From DAINPP01 sp963667315 (GTDB lineage Bacteria; Thermotogota; Thermotogae; MWEM01), in the NCBI GenBank assembly GCA_963667315.1, contig OY763325.1, positions 2,604,001-2,668,000 of the forward strand: a stretch of DNA of 64,000 bases. The letters run 5' to 3'. The notes under the pieces are model-generated. The model did not search any database and was not told the origin of the DNA. It saw only the letters and a list, made by a program, of their open reading frames with translations. The position numbers were made by a program, and so were the translations under genes. Position 1 is the stretch's first letter. The number at the start of each line of letters is the position of its first letter. This document shows, one piece after another, positions 34,575-42,397 of the stretch.

Positions 34575-36016
34575 TGGAAAAAATACTCTTTGAGATCGTA
34601 AAACACAAGGAAAATCGCCTGAAGCAATTTGGACCCGCCTGCGGAGAAATCATCCCAGCCAAAAGAAACGTTCCTCTCATCACACCGGAACTGGCAAAGG
34701 GGATCATCATCTGCGAGATCAAACGGCGTTCCCCATCAGAGGGAAAGATTCAGTCAATTGATGAGCCCTGTACTCTGGCACATACCTATGCGAGCGGAGG
34801 TGCTGATGCCATTTCTGTTCTGACGGAACGGGATCATTTTAACGGAAGCCTTCGGGATATGATTGAAATCAAATCCAATTTGCCTCAAATTCCCGTTCTC
34901 AGAAAGGACTTTATAATCCATCCTGATGAAATAGAAGTCTCCTTTCGATGTGGTGCCGATATGGTGCTGCTGATCGCTGCTATCTTTATCGATGAACCGC
35001 AAGGAAAAATAAAATTCGAAACTCTGTACCGAAAAATCCTCTCTTTCGGTCTGCTGCCGTTGGTTGAAATTCACAACGAAAGAGAACTTGCATTTATCCG
35101 GGACTTTAAACCGGCGTTAATCGGTATCAATTCTCGTGATCTGAAAACATTCCAAATCAACCGCTCAACCCCCCATGCGTTAAGAGAACGAGTAAAAGGC
35201 GGACATGTTCTGTATGAGTCGGGCATTCATGATGAAAAAGATGCCTTTTTCCCCGGCATTTCCGATTTCTCAGGGCTACTGGTGGGTACAGCAATCGTTA
35301 AAGCAGAAAACCGGGTCGAAAAGATTCGAACGATAAAAAAAGGGTTTTTCAGAGGAAAAAAAGCAAAAAGTGACTTCTACCGAAAACTGCTGAATACTTA
35401 TTCAGAAAAAGCTCAAACCCTTGTGAAGATCTGCGGGATTACCAATCTGAAAGATCTGCAACTGATTTCGGAACTGGAAGCGGACATCTGCGGGTTTATC
35501 CTCGCCGACAGTCCAAGACAGATCAGCCTTTCAAAACTTCAGGAATTGAGCCGTTATGCAAACGAAAAGATGCTGCGGGTTGCCGTTGTGACACCGGATT
35601 CACTGGAAAAAGGTATTCAGGCAGTAAAAGACGGGGTTGTGGATGCCATTCAGGTTCATGGAACGAACGGCGAACAAACAGAAGTCTGTTATTACAATGC
35701 GAAAAATGTTCAATCGGTTCGCGAGATTCATGAAACGAGAGAACCTTTTGTCCTTTATGATGCTTTTGAAACCGGAAAATACGGTGGAACGGGGAAACAA
35801 CTTTCAGAAGAAATTATCGAAGCAATTGAAACGGTTCAGCCCTTTTACGGATTGGCTGGGGGGATCACTCCCGAAAACATCTCATCTATCATTCAAACAC
35901 ACACGCCTCTTCTTGTCGATATCTGTTCAGGGGTTGAACGTTCTCCGGGGTTAAAAGATGAATCAAAACTCAGACAACTTTTTAAAATAATCAGAAAGCG
36001 AGGAACGGACAGATGA
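34571..36016 (+). CDS. trpCF: Fused indole-3-glycerol-phosphate synthase / phosphoribosylanthranilate isomerase
   Basis: 481 residues. TrpC half (about 1-255): ICEIKRRSPSEG, ADAISVLTERDHFNGS, VLRKDFIIHPDEI, LVEIHNERE, IGINSRDLKTF. TrpF half (about 280-481): LVKICGITNLKDL with the catalytic Cys, the later Asp in LYDAFETGKYGGTGK, and AGGITPEN. The enzyme does two successive steps between phosphoribosylanthranilate and indole glycerol phosphate. The fusion is as in enterobacteria, whereas Thermotoga maritima has separate trpC and trpF. The ATG overlaps the trpGD stop, and its stop overlaps trpB. Confidence 0.95.
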   Translation: MMEKILFEIVKHKENRLKQFGPACGEIIPAKRNVPLITPELAKGIIICEIKRRSPSEGKIQSIDEPCTLAHTYASGGADAISVLTERDHFNGSLRDMIEIKSNLPQIPVLRKDFIIHPDEIEVSFRCGADMVLLIAAIFIDEPQGKIKFETLYRKILSFGLLPLVEIHNERELAFIRDFKPALIGINSRDLKTFQINRSTPHALRERVKGGHVLYESGIHDEKDAFFPGISDFSGLLVGTAIVKAENRVEKIRTIKKGFFRGKKAKSDFYRKLLNTYSEKAQTLVKICGITNLKDLQLISELEADICGFILADSPRQISLSKLQELSRYANEKMLRVAVVTPDSLEKGIQAVKDGVVDAIQVHGTNGEQTEVCYYNAKNVQSVREIHETREPFVLYDAFETGKYGGTGKQLSEEIIEAIETVQPFYGLAGGITPENISSIIQTHTPLLVDICSGVERSPGLKDESKLRQLFKIIRKRGTDR

Positions 36017-37233
36017 AAAAAAACAGGGGGTATTATGGAAAATACGGTGGCGCTTATATACCGGAAATACTTCGGGATGTCTTCGGAGAAATTGAAACCG
36101 GTTTTGAAAAAATAAAAGAAGACTGCGAATTTCAGAAAACCTACAAAGCGCATCTGAAAAATTTTGTCGGCAGACCCACTCCGCTGCTTTACGCAGAAAA
36201 TTCAAGTAAAATTCTCGGTGGGGCAAAAATCTTTCTGAAACTTGAAGGGCTTGCCAATACAGGGGCACACAAAATCAATAATGCACTGGGACAGGCGTTA
36301 CTCGCAAAATGGATCGGAAAAAAAAGAATCATTGCTGAAACCGGTGCCGGACAACACGGGGTTGCCGTTTCAGCCATCTGTGCTAAATTGGGAATGGACT
36401 GCACCATCTATATGGGCGAAAAGGATGTCAAAAGACAATACCCGAACGTTTTCTGGATGCATCAGTTTGGGGCCAGGGTCTGTCCGGTTCATAACGGAAG
36501 CCGGACATTGAAAGATGCCGTAAACGAAGCGATAAGGGAATGGACCAAAAATCCCGAAGAAACCTATTATCTTCTTGGAAGTGCCTTGGGAGCCCATCCC
36601 TTTCCGGAAATGGTAAAATATTTTCAATCGATTATCGGAAAAGAAGTCAAAGAACAGATCAAAACCTACGATATAAAAAAACCGGATATTATGATCGCCT
36701 GTGTGGGAGGCGGATCAAATGCAATCGGCTTCTTCAGTTCTTTTCTGAACGATGAATCTGTCAGGATGATAGGGGTAGAAGCAGGTGGAAAGGGACTTGA
36801 TTCAGGTCAACATGCGGCCAGAATAACCGGAAAAGCCGTTCCCGGGATCATTCAGGGATACAAATCTTATTTCCTTCAGGATGAAGACGGGCAATTGAGT
36901 GGAACACATTCAATCAGTGCCGGGTTGGATTATCCCGGAATCGGACCGGAACTCGCCTTTCACTCAGATAACGGAAGGATAGAATTTACATCGGCGACGG
37001 ATAAGGAATGTCTTGACGCCTTCCGTTTTTTTGCAAAAAACGAAGGGATCATTCCAGCTCTTGAATCATCCCATGCCCTTGCTGCGGCCATTAAAATCTC
37101 TCCAACGCTATCTTCAGATGTTTCCGTTCTGATAAATGTTTCCGGCAGAGGCGAAAAAGATCTCTTCATCACTGCAATGAACACCGATCAGGAGAACTGG
37201 ATTAAATTTCTGAAAGAGGAGGCAACCGTATGA
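36013..37233 (+). CDS. trpB: Tryptophan synthase beta chain
   Basis: 406 residues, TrpB1 type. The PLP lysine is in GAHKINNALGQ, and GRPTPLLYAEN, AETGAGQHGVAVS, CVGGGSNAIGFF and GRGEKD are all present. TrpB joins indole and serine, working in an alpha2-beta2 complex with TrpA. ATG overlaps the trpCF stop by 4 bases, and its own TGA overlaps trpA likewise, which supports equal output of the two subunits. Confidence 0.97.
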   Translation: MKKNRGYYGKYGGAYIPEILRDVFGEIETGFEKIKEDCEFQKTYKAHLKNFVGRPTPLLYAENSSKILGGAKIFLKLEGLANTGAHKINNALGQALLAKWIGKKRIIAETGAGQHGVAVSAICAKLGMDCTIYMGEKDVKRQYPNVFWMHQFGARVCPVHNGSRTLKDAVNEAIREWTKNPEETYYLLGSALGAHPFPEMVKYFQSIIGKEVKEQIKTYDIKKPDIMIACVGGGSNAIGFFSSFLNDESVRMIGVEAGGKGLDSGQHAARITGKAVPGIIQGYKSYFLQDEDGQLSGTHSISAGLDYPGIGPELAFHSDNGRIEFTSATDKECLDAFRFFAKNEGIIPALESSHALAAAIKISPTLSSDVSVLINVSGRGEKDLFITAMNTDQENWIKFLKEEATV

Positions 37234-38018
37234 CCGGCATTGAAAATAAAATCAAACAGCTGAAATCGGAAAATCGAACCGGGTTGATGGGACATATCGT
37301 TGCGGGTTTTCCTGATATCGACACATCTTATGCAGCAGCATGCGGAATCGTTGCAGGGGGTGCCGATTTTCTTGAGATTCAGTTCCCATTTTCCGATCCG
37401 TTTGCCGATGGTCCCGTTATTGAGGCAGCCAGTACCCATTCGCTGAAAAATGGCATAACCATCGAGGAGTGTTTTACGCTAACCTCAAAAGTGGTTGAAA
37501 ACACATCAATTCCAATCCTGATCATGACGTATGCCAATATCATCTTTCATTACAGGATCGACAATTTTATCAAAAAGGCAAAAGCAATTGGTGTCACCGG
37601 TATAATTATTCCCGATTTGCCACCGGAAAATGATGAAGGACTTCTCTCCGCTTGTCGGAAATACAATATAAGTCCCATACTTCTGCTGGCACCCGGGAAT
37701 GATGCGATGAGAATTCATAAAATCTCTCAACTCGGAAACGGTTTCGTTTACACCGTGGCAAGAAGCGGTATAACCGGAAAAAACACCGATCTCAATGAAA
37801 CAACTCTTCAGTGGATTGACAAGGTAAAAACAAATTCAACACTGCCTTATGGCGTTGGTTTCGGGATTAATTCCCCTGAACAAGTGAAACAACTTCAAGG
37901 AAGATGTGATCTGATTATTGTGGGAAGTTATTTTACAAAAGAGATTGGAAAACTTTTTGAAAAGAAAGAAAATGTCTTTAACGGTTTGAAAAAGCATACG
38001 GAATATTTATTGTCATAA
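37230..38018 (+). CDS. trpA: Tryptophan synthase alpha chain
   Basis: 262 residues. The two catalytic acids are present in LEIQFPFSDPFADGPVI (Glu and Asp). Phosphate-binding GFGINSPEQ and the helix LIIVGSYF follow. TrpA releases indole from indole-3-glycerol phosphate and passes it to TrpB. It closes the operon and is followed by a GC-rich terminator. Confidence 0.96.
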   Translation: MTGIENKIKQLKSENRTGLMGHIVAGFPDIDTSYAAACGIVAGGADFLEIQFPFSDPFADGPVIEAASTHSLKNGITIEECFTLTSKVVENTSIPILIMTYANIIFHYRIDNFIKKAKAIGVTGIIIPDLPPENDEGLLSACRKYNISPILLLAPGNDAMRIHKISQLGNGFVYTVARSGITGKNTDLNETTLQWIDKVKTNSTLPYGVGFGINSPEQVKQLQGRCDLIIVGSYFTKEIGKLFEKKENVFNGLKKHTEYLLS

Positions 38019-38024
38019 CTTTTT

Positions 38025-38058
38025 AAATCCCCGTCTTAGAGCGGGGATTTATTCTTTT
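38025..38058 (+). terminator. trp operon terminator
   Basis: AAATCCCCG (38025-38033)/CGGGGATTT (38042-38050), then ATTCTTTT. Confidence 0.85.
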
Positions 38059-38081
38059 AAAGCGTCCTCTCAAAAATGATT

Positions 38082-40010
38082 CTATTCACGATGCTTTAAA
38101 GATGCAATATAATCGGAAAGTATTTTTTGATGATAGGGTTTTGAAATATACCGATCAAATCCGGAATTAATGAGATTTTGTCTGTCCTCTTCACTCTTAT
38201 AGCCTGTCAAGGCAACGATTCTGCACGTCTCATAATCGTTTAATTCTCTGATTTTCTTCATTGCCGTCAACCCATCCATCACCGGCATCTGTATATCCAT
38301 GAAGATCACATCATAGGGGCTATCCGAGTGAATGCAACGGTCTAATGCGACACGCCCGTTTTCAGCCTCTTCAATTTCTTCAAACCCTTCTTTCTCTAAG
38401 AGACGTCGCATAATCATTCTATTGATGAGATTATCCTCTACGATCAATATTCTTTTGATTTCAACTGATTTTTTTTCTGATTCCTCTGAAATATCTTTTT
38501 TGTGTTCTTCTCGATATTGAACCGGAATCTTGATGATAAATTCAGTTCCAACGTCATTATCATAGACGGCATCCAATTTCCCGTTCATCTTTGAAACAAT
38601 ATTTTTGACCAGGGCAAGTCCGATCCCGGTTCCCTGATAATCCTTCGTAAAAGACATATCTTTCTGATAAAAAAAATCAAAAATATAGTCCCTGATCTCC
38701 TCTTCAATCCCTATACCACTATCCTTGACGCGAATGATTAATTCTCCTTCTGTTTCATTCTGCCTTTCAAAACCGCCCGTTACTTCGATAAACCCCTGAT
38801 TCGTAAACTTGACCGCATTGGATATCAGATTATTCAGGATCTGTAATAATCGATATGAGTCGATAAAAATCAAATTTGGAAGGTCATAATGAATTTTATA
38901 ATCAATTTTTTTATGTAAAGCGGTAATTTTATACAAATTGTAACTTTCCTCAAAGATTTCTGCCGGATTACAATACCGGGCATTCAAGTCATATTTTCCG
39001 TTGTAAAGCTTACTGACTTCCAGTAAATCATCGATAATTCGACTGAGATGAATCGCTGATTCCTTTGAAAGCGTTACAAGATAATTGGAATCTTCTGTCA
39101 GTTCCTGTTCTTCAAGAAGTTCTAAAGTTCCTATGATCCCTGAAAGGGGTGTTCTCATTTCATGACTCATATTCGTTAGAAAAATATCTTTTGAATTGTT
39201 TGCCTGAATACTTTGCTTAAGCATTCCATGAATCTTATCTTTTTGAGTTTCAAGTAATTTGTTTAACTCCTCATTGACTTTCAGTTCCGCTTCAAGTTTC
39301 TCTTTTTTTACGGTGATCCTTTTCAGATTTTCCGACATCTTATCCAATGCAAAAACCAAATCCCCCATTTCATCTTTGCCGGGATAATTTATCCTGTACT
39401 CAAAATTACCATCATGATAATATTTAATCCCTTGATGAATTAGATAAAGAGGGTTTAAAATTCTTTTTTTAACAAAATGCGAAAGGAAAATCAGCAGAGC
39501 CACAAGCAGTATTATTAATCCGATGGCAATGCTCTTCACACGAAAAACCATATTCTGAAGACGATAATCCAGCAGATCAACAAAATCATAGGTATTTTTA
39601 CTCAATAATTGAACTGCTTCCTTAATGTGTGAAATTAAGACGCCATCATATTGATTTTTTTCCACCTGATTGAATAAGTTTTGTATTTTCTGTATAAAAA
39701 AGGAAGCTTCTTCAAGATAAGATGCTTCCTTTTCATTTAAATGCTGTCTGTTTATTTCGGATATCTGATCTGCCAAAGTCGTAGAAAGTTGTCGGGATTC
39801 CTGTATCATATTTTTACCGCTATCCGAATTATCAACCGCTGAAATCAGAGCGTTTAATTGAAATGTTTTGCGCTGAATCCGCGATGCAACAGAGATACTC
39901 TTAAGATTATCCTGTACAATACCGGAAAAAAAGATCATAAAAGTGGTAATGATTAATGCCACAATAAAAACGATCAAAAACAAACCGGAGTAAAATTTTC
40001 TAATCTTCAT
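38082..40010 (-). CDS. Hybrid histidine kinase with C-terminal receiver (HK1)
   Basis: 642 residues. Two membrane helices (about 8-30 and 165-185) enclose a small helical extracytoplasmic sensor; then a HAMP-like region, coiled coil, HisKA (NMSHEMRTPLSGIIGTLELL, phospho-His), HATPase_c (NLISNAVKFT, DSGIGIEEEI, GTGIGLALVK) and a REC domain (RILIVEDNLINRM, FMDIQMPVMDGLTAM with the phospho-Asp). There is no DNA-binding output domain; phosphate must go on to another protein. It lies downstream of the MFS exporter and the small-peptide cluster on the same strand. SD AGAAGGTG before ATG 40010. Confidence 0.93.
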   Translation of the reverse strand: MKIRKFYSGLFLIVFIVALIITTFMIFFSGIVQDNLKSISVASRIQRKTFQLNALISAVDNSDSGKNMIQESRQLSTTLADQISEINRQHLNEKEASYLEEASFFIQKIQNLFNQVEKNQYDGVLISHIKEAVQLLSKNTYDFVDLLDYRLQNMVFRVKSIAIGLIILLVALLIFLSHFVKKRILNPLYLIHQGIKYYHDGNFEYRINYPGKDEMGDLVFALDKMSENLKRITVKKEKLEAELKVNEELNKLLETQKDKIHGMLKQSIQANNSKDIFLTNMSHEMRTPLSGIIGTLELLEEQELTEDSNYLVTLSKESAIHLSRIIDDLLEVSKLYNGKYDLNARYCNPAEIFEESYNLYKITALHKKIDYKIHYDLPNLIFIDSYRLLQILNNLISNAVKFTNQGFIEVTGGFERQNETEGELIIRVKDSGIGIEEEIRDYIFDFFYQKDMSFTKDYQGTGIGLALVKNIVSKMNGKLDAVYDNDVGTEFIIKIPVQYREEHKKDISEESEKKSVEIKRILIVEDNLINRMIMRRLLEKEGFEEIEEAENGRVALDRCIHSDSPYDVIFMDIQMPVMDGLTAMKKIRELNDYETCRIVALTGYKSEEDRQNLINSGFDRYISKPYHQKILSDYIASLKHRE

Positions 40011-40111
40011 TTTTCACCTTCTGTTTAAATGCCTAAATTTCCGGTCACCAGTCAAGTTTCTACCTATCAATTCATATCATTATATCATTTTATCCTTTTT
40101 CCAACCGTATT

Positions 40112-41308
40112 TTAATCACTAAGTTCGACAAATATATCTTGTTGTCTCAACTTTTTAATTTTCTGTCTTCTTCTTAGAAAAAACAGAAAAATGATCCCAG
40201 CTACACTGATATAACCGATCCATCTGTAAACCTGCTGAGTTCCGACGATATCAAGTGCATTCCCGACCAATGGTGAGATAAGCGCAAAACTCAAACTGGA
40301 TACAAGACTGACCAGTGAAAGTGTTGTGGCTCTGAAATCATCTCTTACCTGATTGTTCACATAAAAACGCATCGTTGCCGGATACATTCCCCTGAATATC
40401 TGCTGCAGGCAGATAATCCCGATCAACCAGTATGCCTTCATAAAACCCGGCAAAAGAAAAGAGACACTCATCAGACAAGCCAAGCATAAAAGGACCTTCC
40501 TCGGCCTTATATGTGAGATCTTTTTCAACAGTACTTTCGAGGAAAATGCGGCGATAATATTCATTCCCGCAAAGATATACCCGTAATAGACAATTTCAAG
40601 GTTGACCAGATCAAAATAAGGCTGATACAGCCAGTATCCCAGTCTTATCAAAGAACCGAACAAGGCGGCAAAGAACATCAACCAAAGGATTCTTGGCTTT
40701 TTGACAGCCCCGCTGAAACTCACCCAGATGTGTTTCAGATATCTGTGAGCACTCTTATTTCTTTCAGGCTCCTTAAATAACAGTGCCACCGTTGATGCAC
40801 CGAGTAAAAAAAAGACACTGATCCAGAAGGGTATCGTAGGATGTATCATATAAAGATAGCCACTGAGAATCGAAAATACCGCCTGTCCGAGAAAGATATT
40901 CGAGGCCGCCGAACCTTCTCTCTTCTGATACTCTTTTTCTTTATCAATTGATCTCAACGATTCAAAAAGGATGGCTGAATCCGCACCACTTGAAAACGTC
41001 AACCCAAGTCCAAACAGAATTTCCGAGATGGCGAAAAAAATAAAATGATCCGTGATGATATAGATCAGCATGGCAAGTGCCAGAATAAACCCTGAAATAA
41101 CAAGTGATAATTTTCGGGTCAATTTATCGGCGACCGCACCGGTCGGGACTTCAAATACCATGGCTGATATCGCTGATATCGTTTGTAATAACATAATCTC
41201 TGAATAATCAAGCCCTTTCCATCTTAAAAAAGGGATCAAGATTGGCCCTATGATCAGCATATTTAGTAAAAATCGAAAAAGGGGATAAATCGTCAGGTTC
41301 CTGTTCAT
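40112..41308 (-). CDS. Major facilitator superfamily transporter
   Basis: About 398 residues with 12 hydrophobic helices and a basic loop of MFS type between helices 2 and 3 (GAVADKLTRKLSLVISG, the conserved GxLaDrxGRk pattern). It looks like the drug/sugar efflux type. ATG 41306-41308 is preferred because GGAGGTG lies 7-8 bases upstream; the GTG three codons earlier overlaps that SD. Directly upstream are a terminator and five tiny ORFs, so it may export those peptides or their products, or give immunity. MFS exporters serve several peptide pathways, but the substrate here is not known. Confidence 0.88.
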   Translation of the reverse strand: MNRNLTIYPLFRFLLNMLIIGPILIPFLRWKGLDYSEIMLLQTISAISAMVFEVPTGAVADKLTRKLSLVISGFILALAMLIYIITDHFIFFAISEILFGLGLTFSSGADSAILFESLRSIDKEKEYQKREGSAASNIFLGQAVFSILSGYLYMIHPTIPFWISVFFLLGASTVALLFKEPERNKSAHRYLKHIWVSFSGAVKKPRILWLMFFAALFGSLIRLGYWLYQPYFDLVNLEIVYYGYIFAGMNIIAAFSSKVLLKKISHIRPRKVLLCLACLMSVSFLLPGFMKAYWLIGIICLQQIFRGMYPATMRFYVNNQVRDDFRATTLSLVSLVSSLSFALISPLVGNALDIVGTQQVYRWIGYISVAGIIFLFFLRRRQKIKKLRQQDIFVELSD

Positions 41309-41334
41309 TTTTTTCACCTCCGAAGAAATTTTGT

Positions 41335-41364
41335 AAAAAAAAGAGTGGCAAAAAAGCCACTCTT
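41335..41364 (-). terminator. Terminator between small peptide A and the MFS gene
   Basis: AAGAGTGGC (41341-41349)/GCCACTCTT (41356-41364) around A6, with a T run on the minus-strand side. Read-through would reach the MFS gene. Confidence 0.8.
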
Positions 41365-41410
41365 CCGGTATTCATTTGAATACAATCATCAGAAAAAAAC
41401 TTTTTTACAG

Positions 41411-41533
41411 TCAGGTCCAGAACTTCACAAATGTGGTATTATCCGGATTAAATGAATTAACACTGCCTGTTCTTGCTGTCTGATCACCCATGTATTCAAC
41501 TGTTGCTCCAAATTTACTTCTCTTTGTTGCCAT
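41411..41533 (-). CDS. Small peptide A, 40 aa, lasso-leader-like
   Basis: ATG 41531-41533, SD AGGAAGTG 6-7 bases upstream, stop 41411. Basic N-terminus (MATKRSK), then KFGATVEYMGDQTARTG and a C-terminal part SVNSFNPDNTTFVKFWT. No Cys, no signal peptide. The middle resembles the leader pattern recognised by RRE proteins of lasso peptides (Y-x2-P-x-L-x3-G-x5-T): Ala, Val, Gly and Thr fall at the P, L, G and T positions, though the Tyr is not in register. If cleaved two residues after that Thr, the core would start with Ser and have Asp at position 8, the usual ring-closing place. That is inference from pattern. It is the last of five tandem small ORFs. Confidence 0.7.
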   Translation of the reverse strand: MATKRSKFGATVEYMGDQTARTGSVNSFNPDNTTFVKFWT

Positions 41534-41569
41534 TTTACTCACTTCCTTTTTTAGATTTGTGTTCTTGTT

Positions 41570-41692
41570 TTATAAGATAATACTGATATTTTCATTGGTG
41601 TTGATGCTTTTGTCATTTATCTTTACTGAACAACCCGTGTTGATTTCAGAAAAGATCCAGAGGTTCATCGAATTTGTCTTACAGGAATTCAT
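41570..41692 (-). CDS. Small peptide B, 40 aa, two Cys
   Basis: ATG 41690-41692 with the perfect SD AAGGAGGTG 10 bases upstream; stop 41570. Residues include Cys4 and Cys21, WIFSEINTGC in the middle and a hydrophobic end (ISIIL). No known family. The SD overlaps the very end of peptide C (gap 20 bases), so translation of the two is linked. It does not clearly align with A, C or D but has exactly the length of A. A real gene is supported by the SD, spacing and tandem layout rather than by homology. Confidence 0.65.
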   Translation of the reverse strand: MNSCKTNSMNLWIFSEINTGCSVKINDKSINTNENISIIL

Positions 41693-41712
41693 GTCGCTGT
41701 TTCACCTCCTTC

Positions 41713-41829
41713 TTAAAAAGGTCTGTTAGAAAAACCTGAGCTTTCAGAAATATACTTCAGGACTGTAAATTTGACTTCATCTATGTATTCTTCTGAGGTT
41801 GTAAATTCTCTTCTCTTCTTAAATTTCAT
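41713..41829 (-). CDS. Small peptide C, 38-39 aa, RPF end
   Basis: SD AAAGGAGG lies 4 bases before a first ATG (41830-41832) and 7 before a second (41827-41829); the second is preferred. Stop 41713. Starts MKFKKRREF, has SEEYIDEVKFTVLKYIS in the middle and ends SNRPF. It pairs with peptide D at both ends: MK(F/Y)(K/R)(K/R)xxEF- or QF-type start and a C-terminal Arg-Pro-Phe. KRxxFxxxxEY(I/M) is also shared with peptide A. Highly charged, no Cys, no signal peptide. Confidence 0.68.
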   Translation of the reverse strand: MKFKKRREFTTSEEYIDEVKFTVLKYISESSGFSNRPF

Positions 41830-41950
41830 CATCACGCCTCCTTTCCTGATAGTTTAGTGTAATAGAAACACATCAAATTAAAACATTGCCTTTGCAAACT
41901 TCGGACCATCTTACTTCATCACGGTTAAATAAATCACTGATAAACCTTAA

Positions 41951-42070
41951 TTAAAACGGTCTGAAAGGGTGTATCCCGTTTACTGCCATCTTTTCAAGCT
42001 GTTCCTGTTTCATCTTTGAAAAGTAATTCTGGTTTTTCTTGTTGAATTGTTCTACTCTTCGATACTTCAT
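41951..42070 (-). CDS. Small peptide D, 39 aa, RPF end
   Basis: ATG 42068-42070 with SD AGGAGGTGAG; stop 41951. Starts MKYRRVEQF, has a Lys/Gln/Glu-rich probably helical centre (YFSKMKQEQLEKM) and ends GIHPFRPF. Same start pattern and Arg-Pro-Phe end as peptide C although the middle differs, so the two are paralogues. It is the first ORF after the internal terminator. Function unknown; precursor of a modified or signalling peptide is the leading guess. Confidence 0.7.
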   Translation of the reverse strand: MKYRRVEQFNKKNQNYFSKMKQEQLEKMAVNGIHPFRPF

Positions 42071-42100
42071 AATGCTCACCTCCTATGGGAAAATTAAGAT

Positions 42101-42140
42101 AAAAAAAAGGCTGCGGTCTTATTCCTCACCACAGCCTTTT
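42101..42140 (-). terminator. Internal terminator between small peptides E and D
   Basis: Stem of 13 pairs AAAAGGCTGCGGT (42105-42117)/ACCACAGCCTTTT (42128-42140) with one G-U, followed by T8 on the minus strand. It should make E the most abundant product and leave D-A to read-through. Confidence 0.85.
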
Positions 42141-42161
42141 ACATTCCTTATAAATAGAAAA

Positions 42162-42272
42162 CTACCTATTAAAAACACCTTGGAACAAAAGGCACGGAGA
42201 GAAACCCTCTACCTGAGGACAATCACTGTATGAAACAAACGCTGCTGCTTTCTTCTTCATCATATTGGTCAT
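42162..42272 (-). CDS. Small peptide E, 36 aa, two Cys
   Basis: ATG 42270-42272, preceded by AAAGGTGG and GAGG; stop TAG 42162-42164. Starts with MTNMMKKKAAAFVSY, then a Cys-x8-Cys segment (CPQVEGFSPC, Cys18 and Cys27) and a hydrophobic end LLFQGVFNR. A disulfide or thioether loop is possible. It is the promoter-proximal member of the cluster, with the near-consensus promoter 35 bases upstream and its own terminator. Start could also be one of the ATGs at residues 4-5. Confidence 0.65.
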   Translation of the reverse strand: MTNMMKKKAAAFVSYSDCPQVEGFSPCLLFQGVFNR

Positions 42273-42313
42273 TAATCCTCGCCACCTTTCGTTATAGTTT
42301 ATATTACGAAATG

Positions 42314-42342
42314 ATTTTATCAGAAATTGTTCGTATTGTCAA
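42314..42342 (-). promoter_or_regulatory. Near-consensus promoter of the small-peptide cluster
   Basis: On the minus strand TTGACA (42337-42342), 17-nt spacer, TAAAAT (42314-42319). It lies in the gap after the M42 peptidase gene and points at peptide E. Confidence 0.82.
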
Positions 42343-42397
42343 GTAAATTTTGTATTTTTCTGTTAAACAATATCATTAACACTTTGATAAAAATAAA

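Noticed and set aside
41309..41317. MFS gene starting at GTG 41317
   Set aside because: That GTG is part of the SD (GGAGGTG) for the ATG at 41308.
41832..41909. 25-residue minus-strand ORF between small peptides D and C
   Set aside because: No convincing SD and it runs into the SD of peptide C. A neighbouring frame without a start codon also reads well, but neither can be supported.
42039..42233. 64-codon plus-strand ORF across small peptides D and E
   Set aside because: Antisense to two SD-equipped small ORFs and a terminator; no SD of its own.
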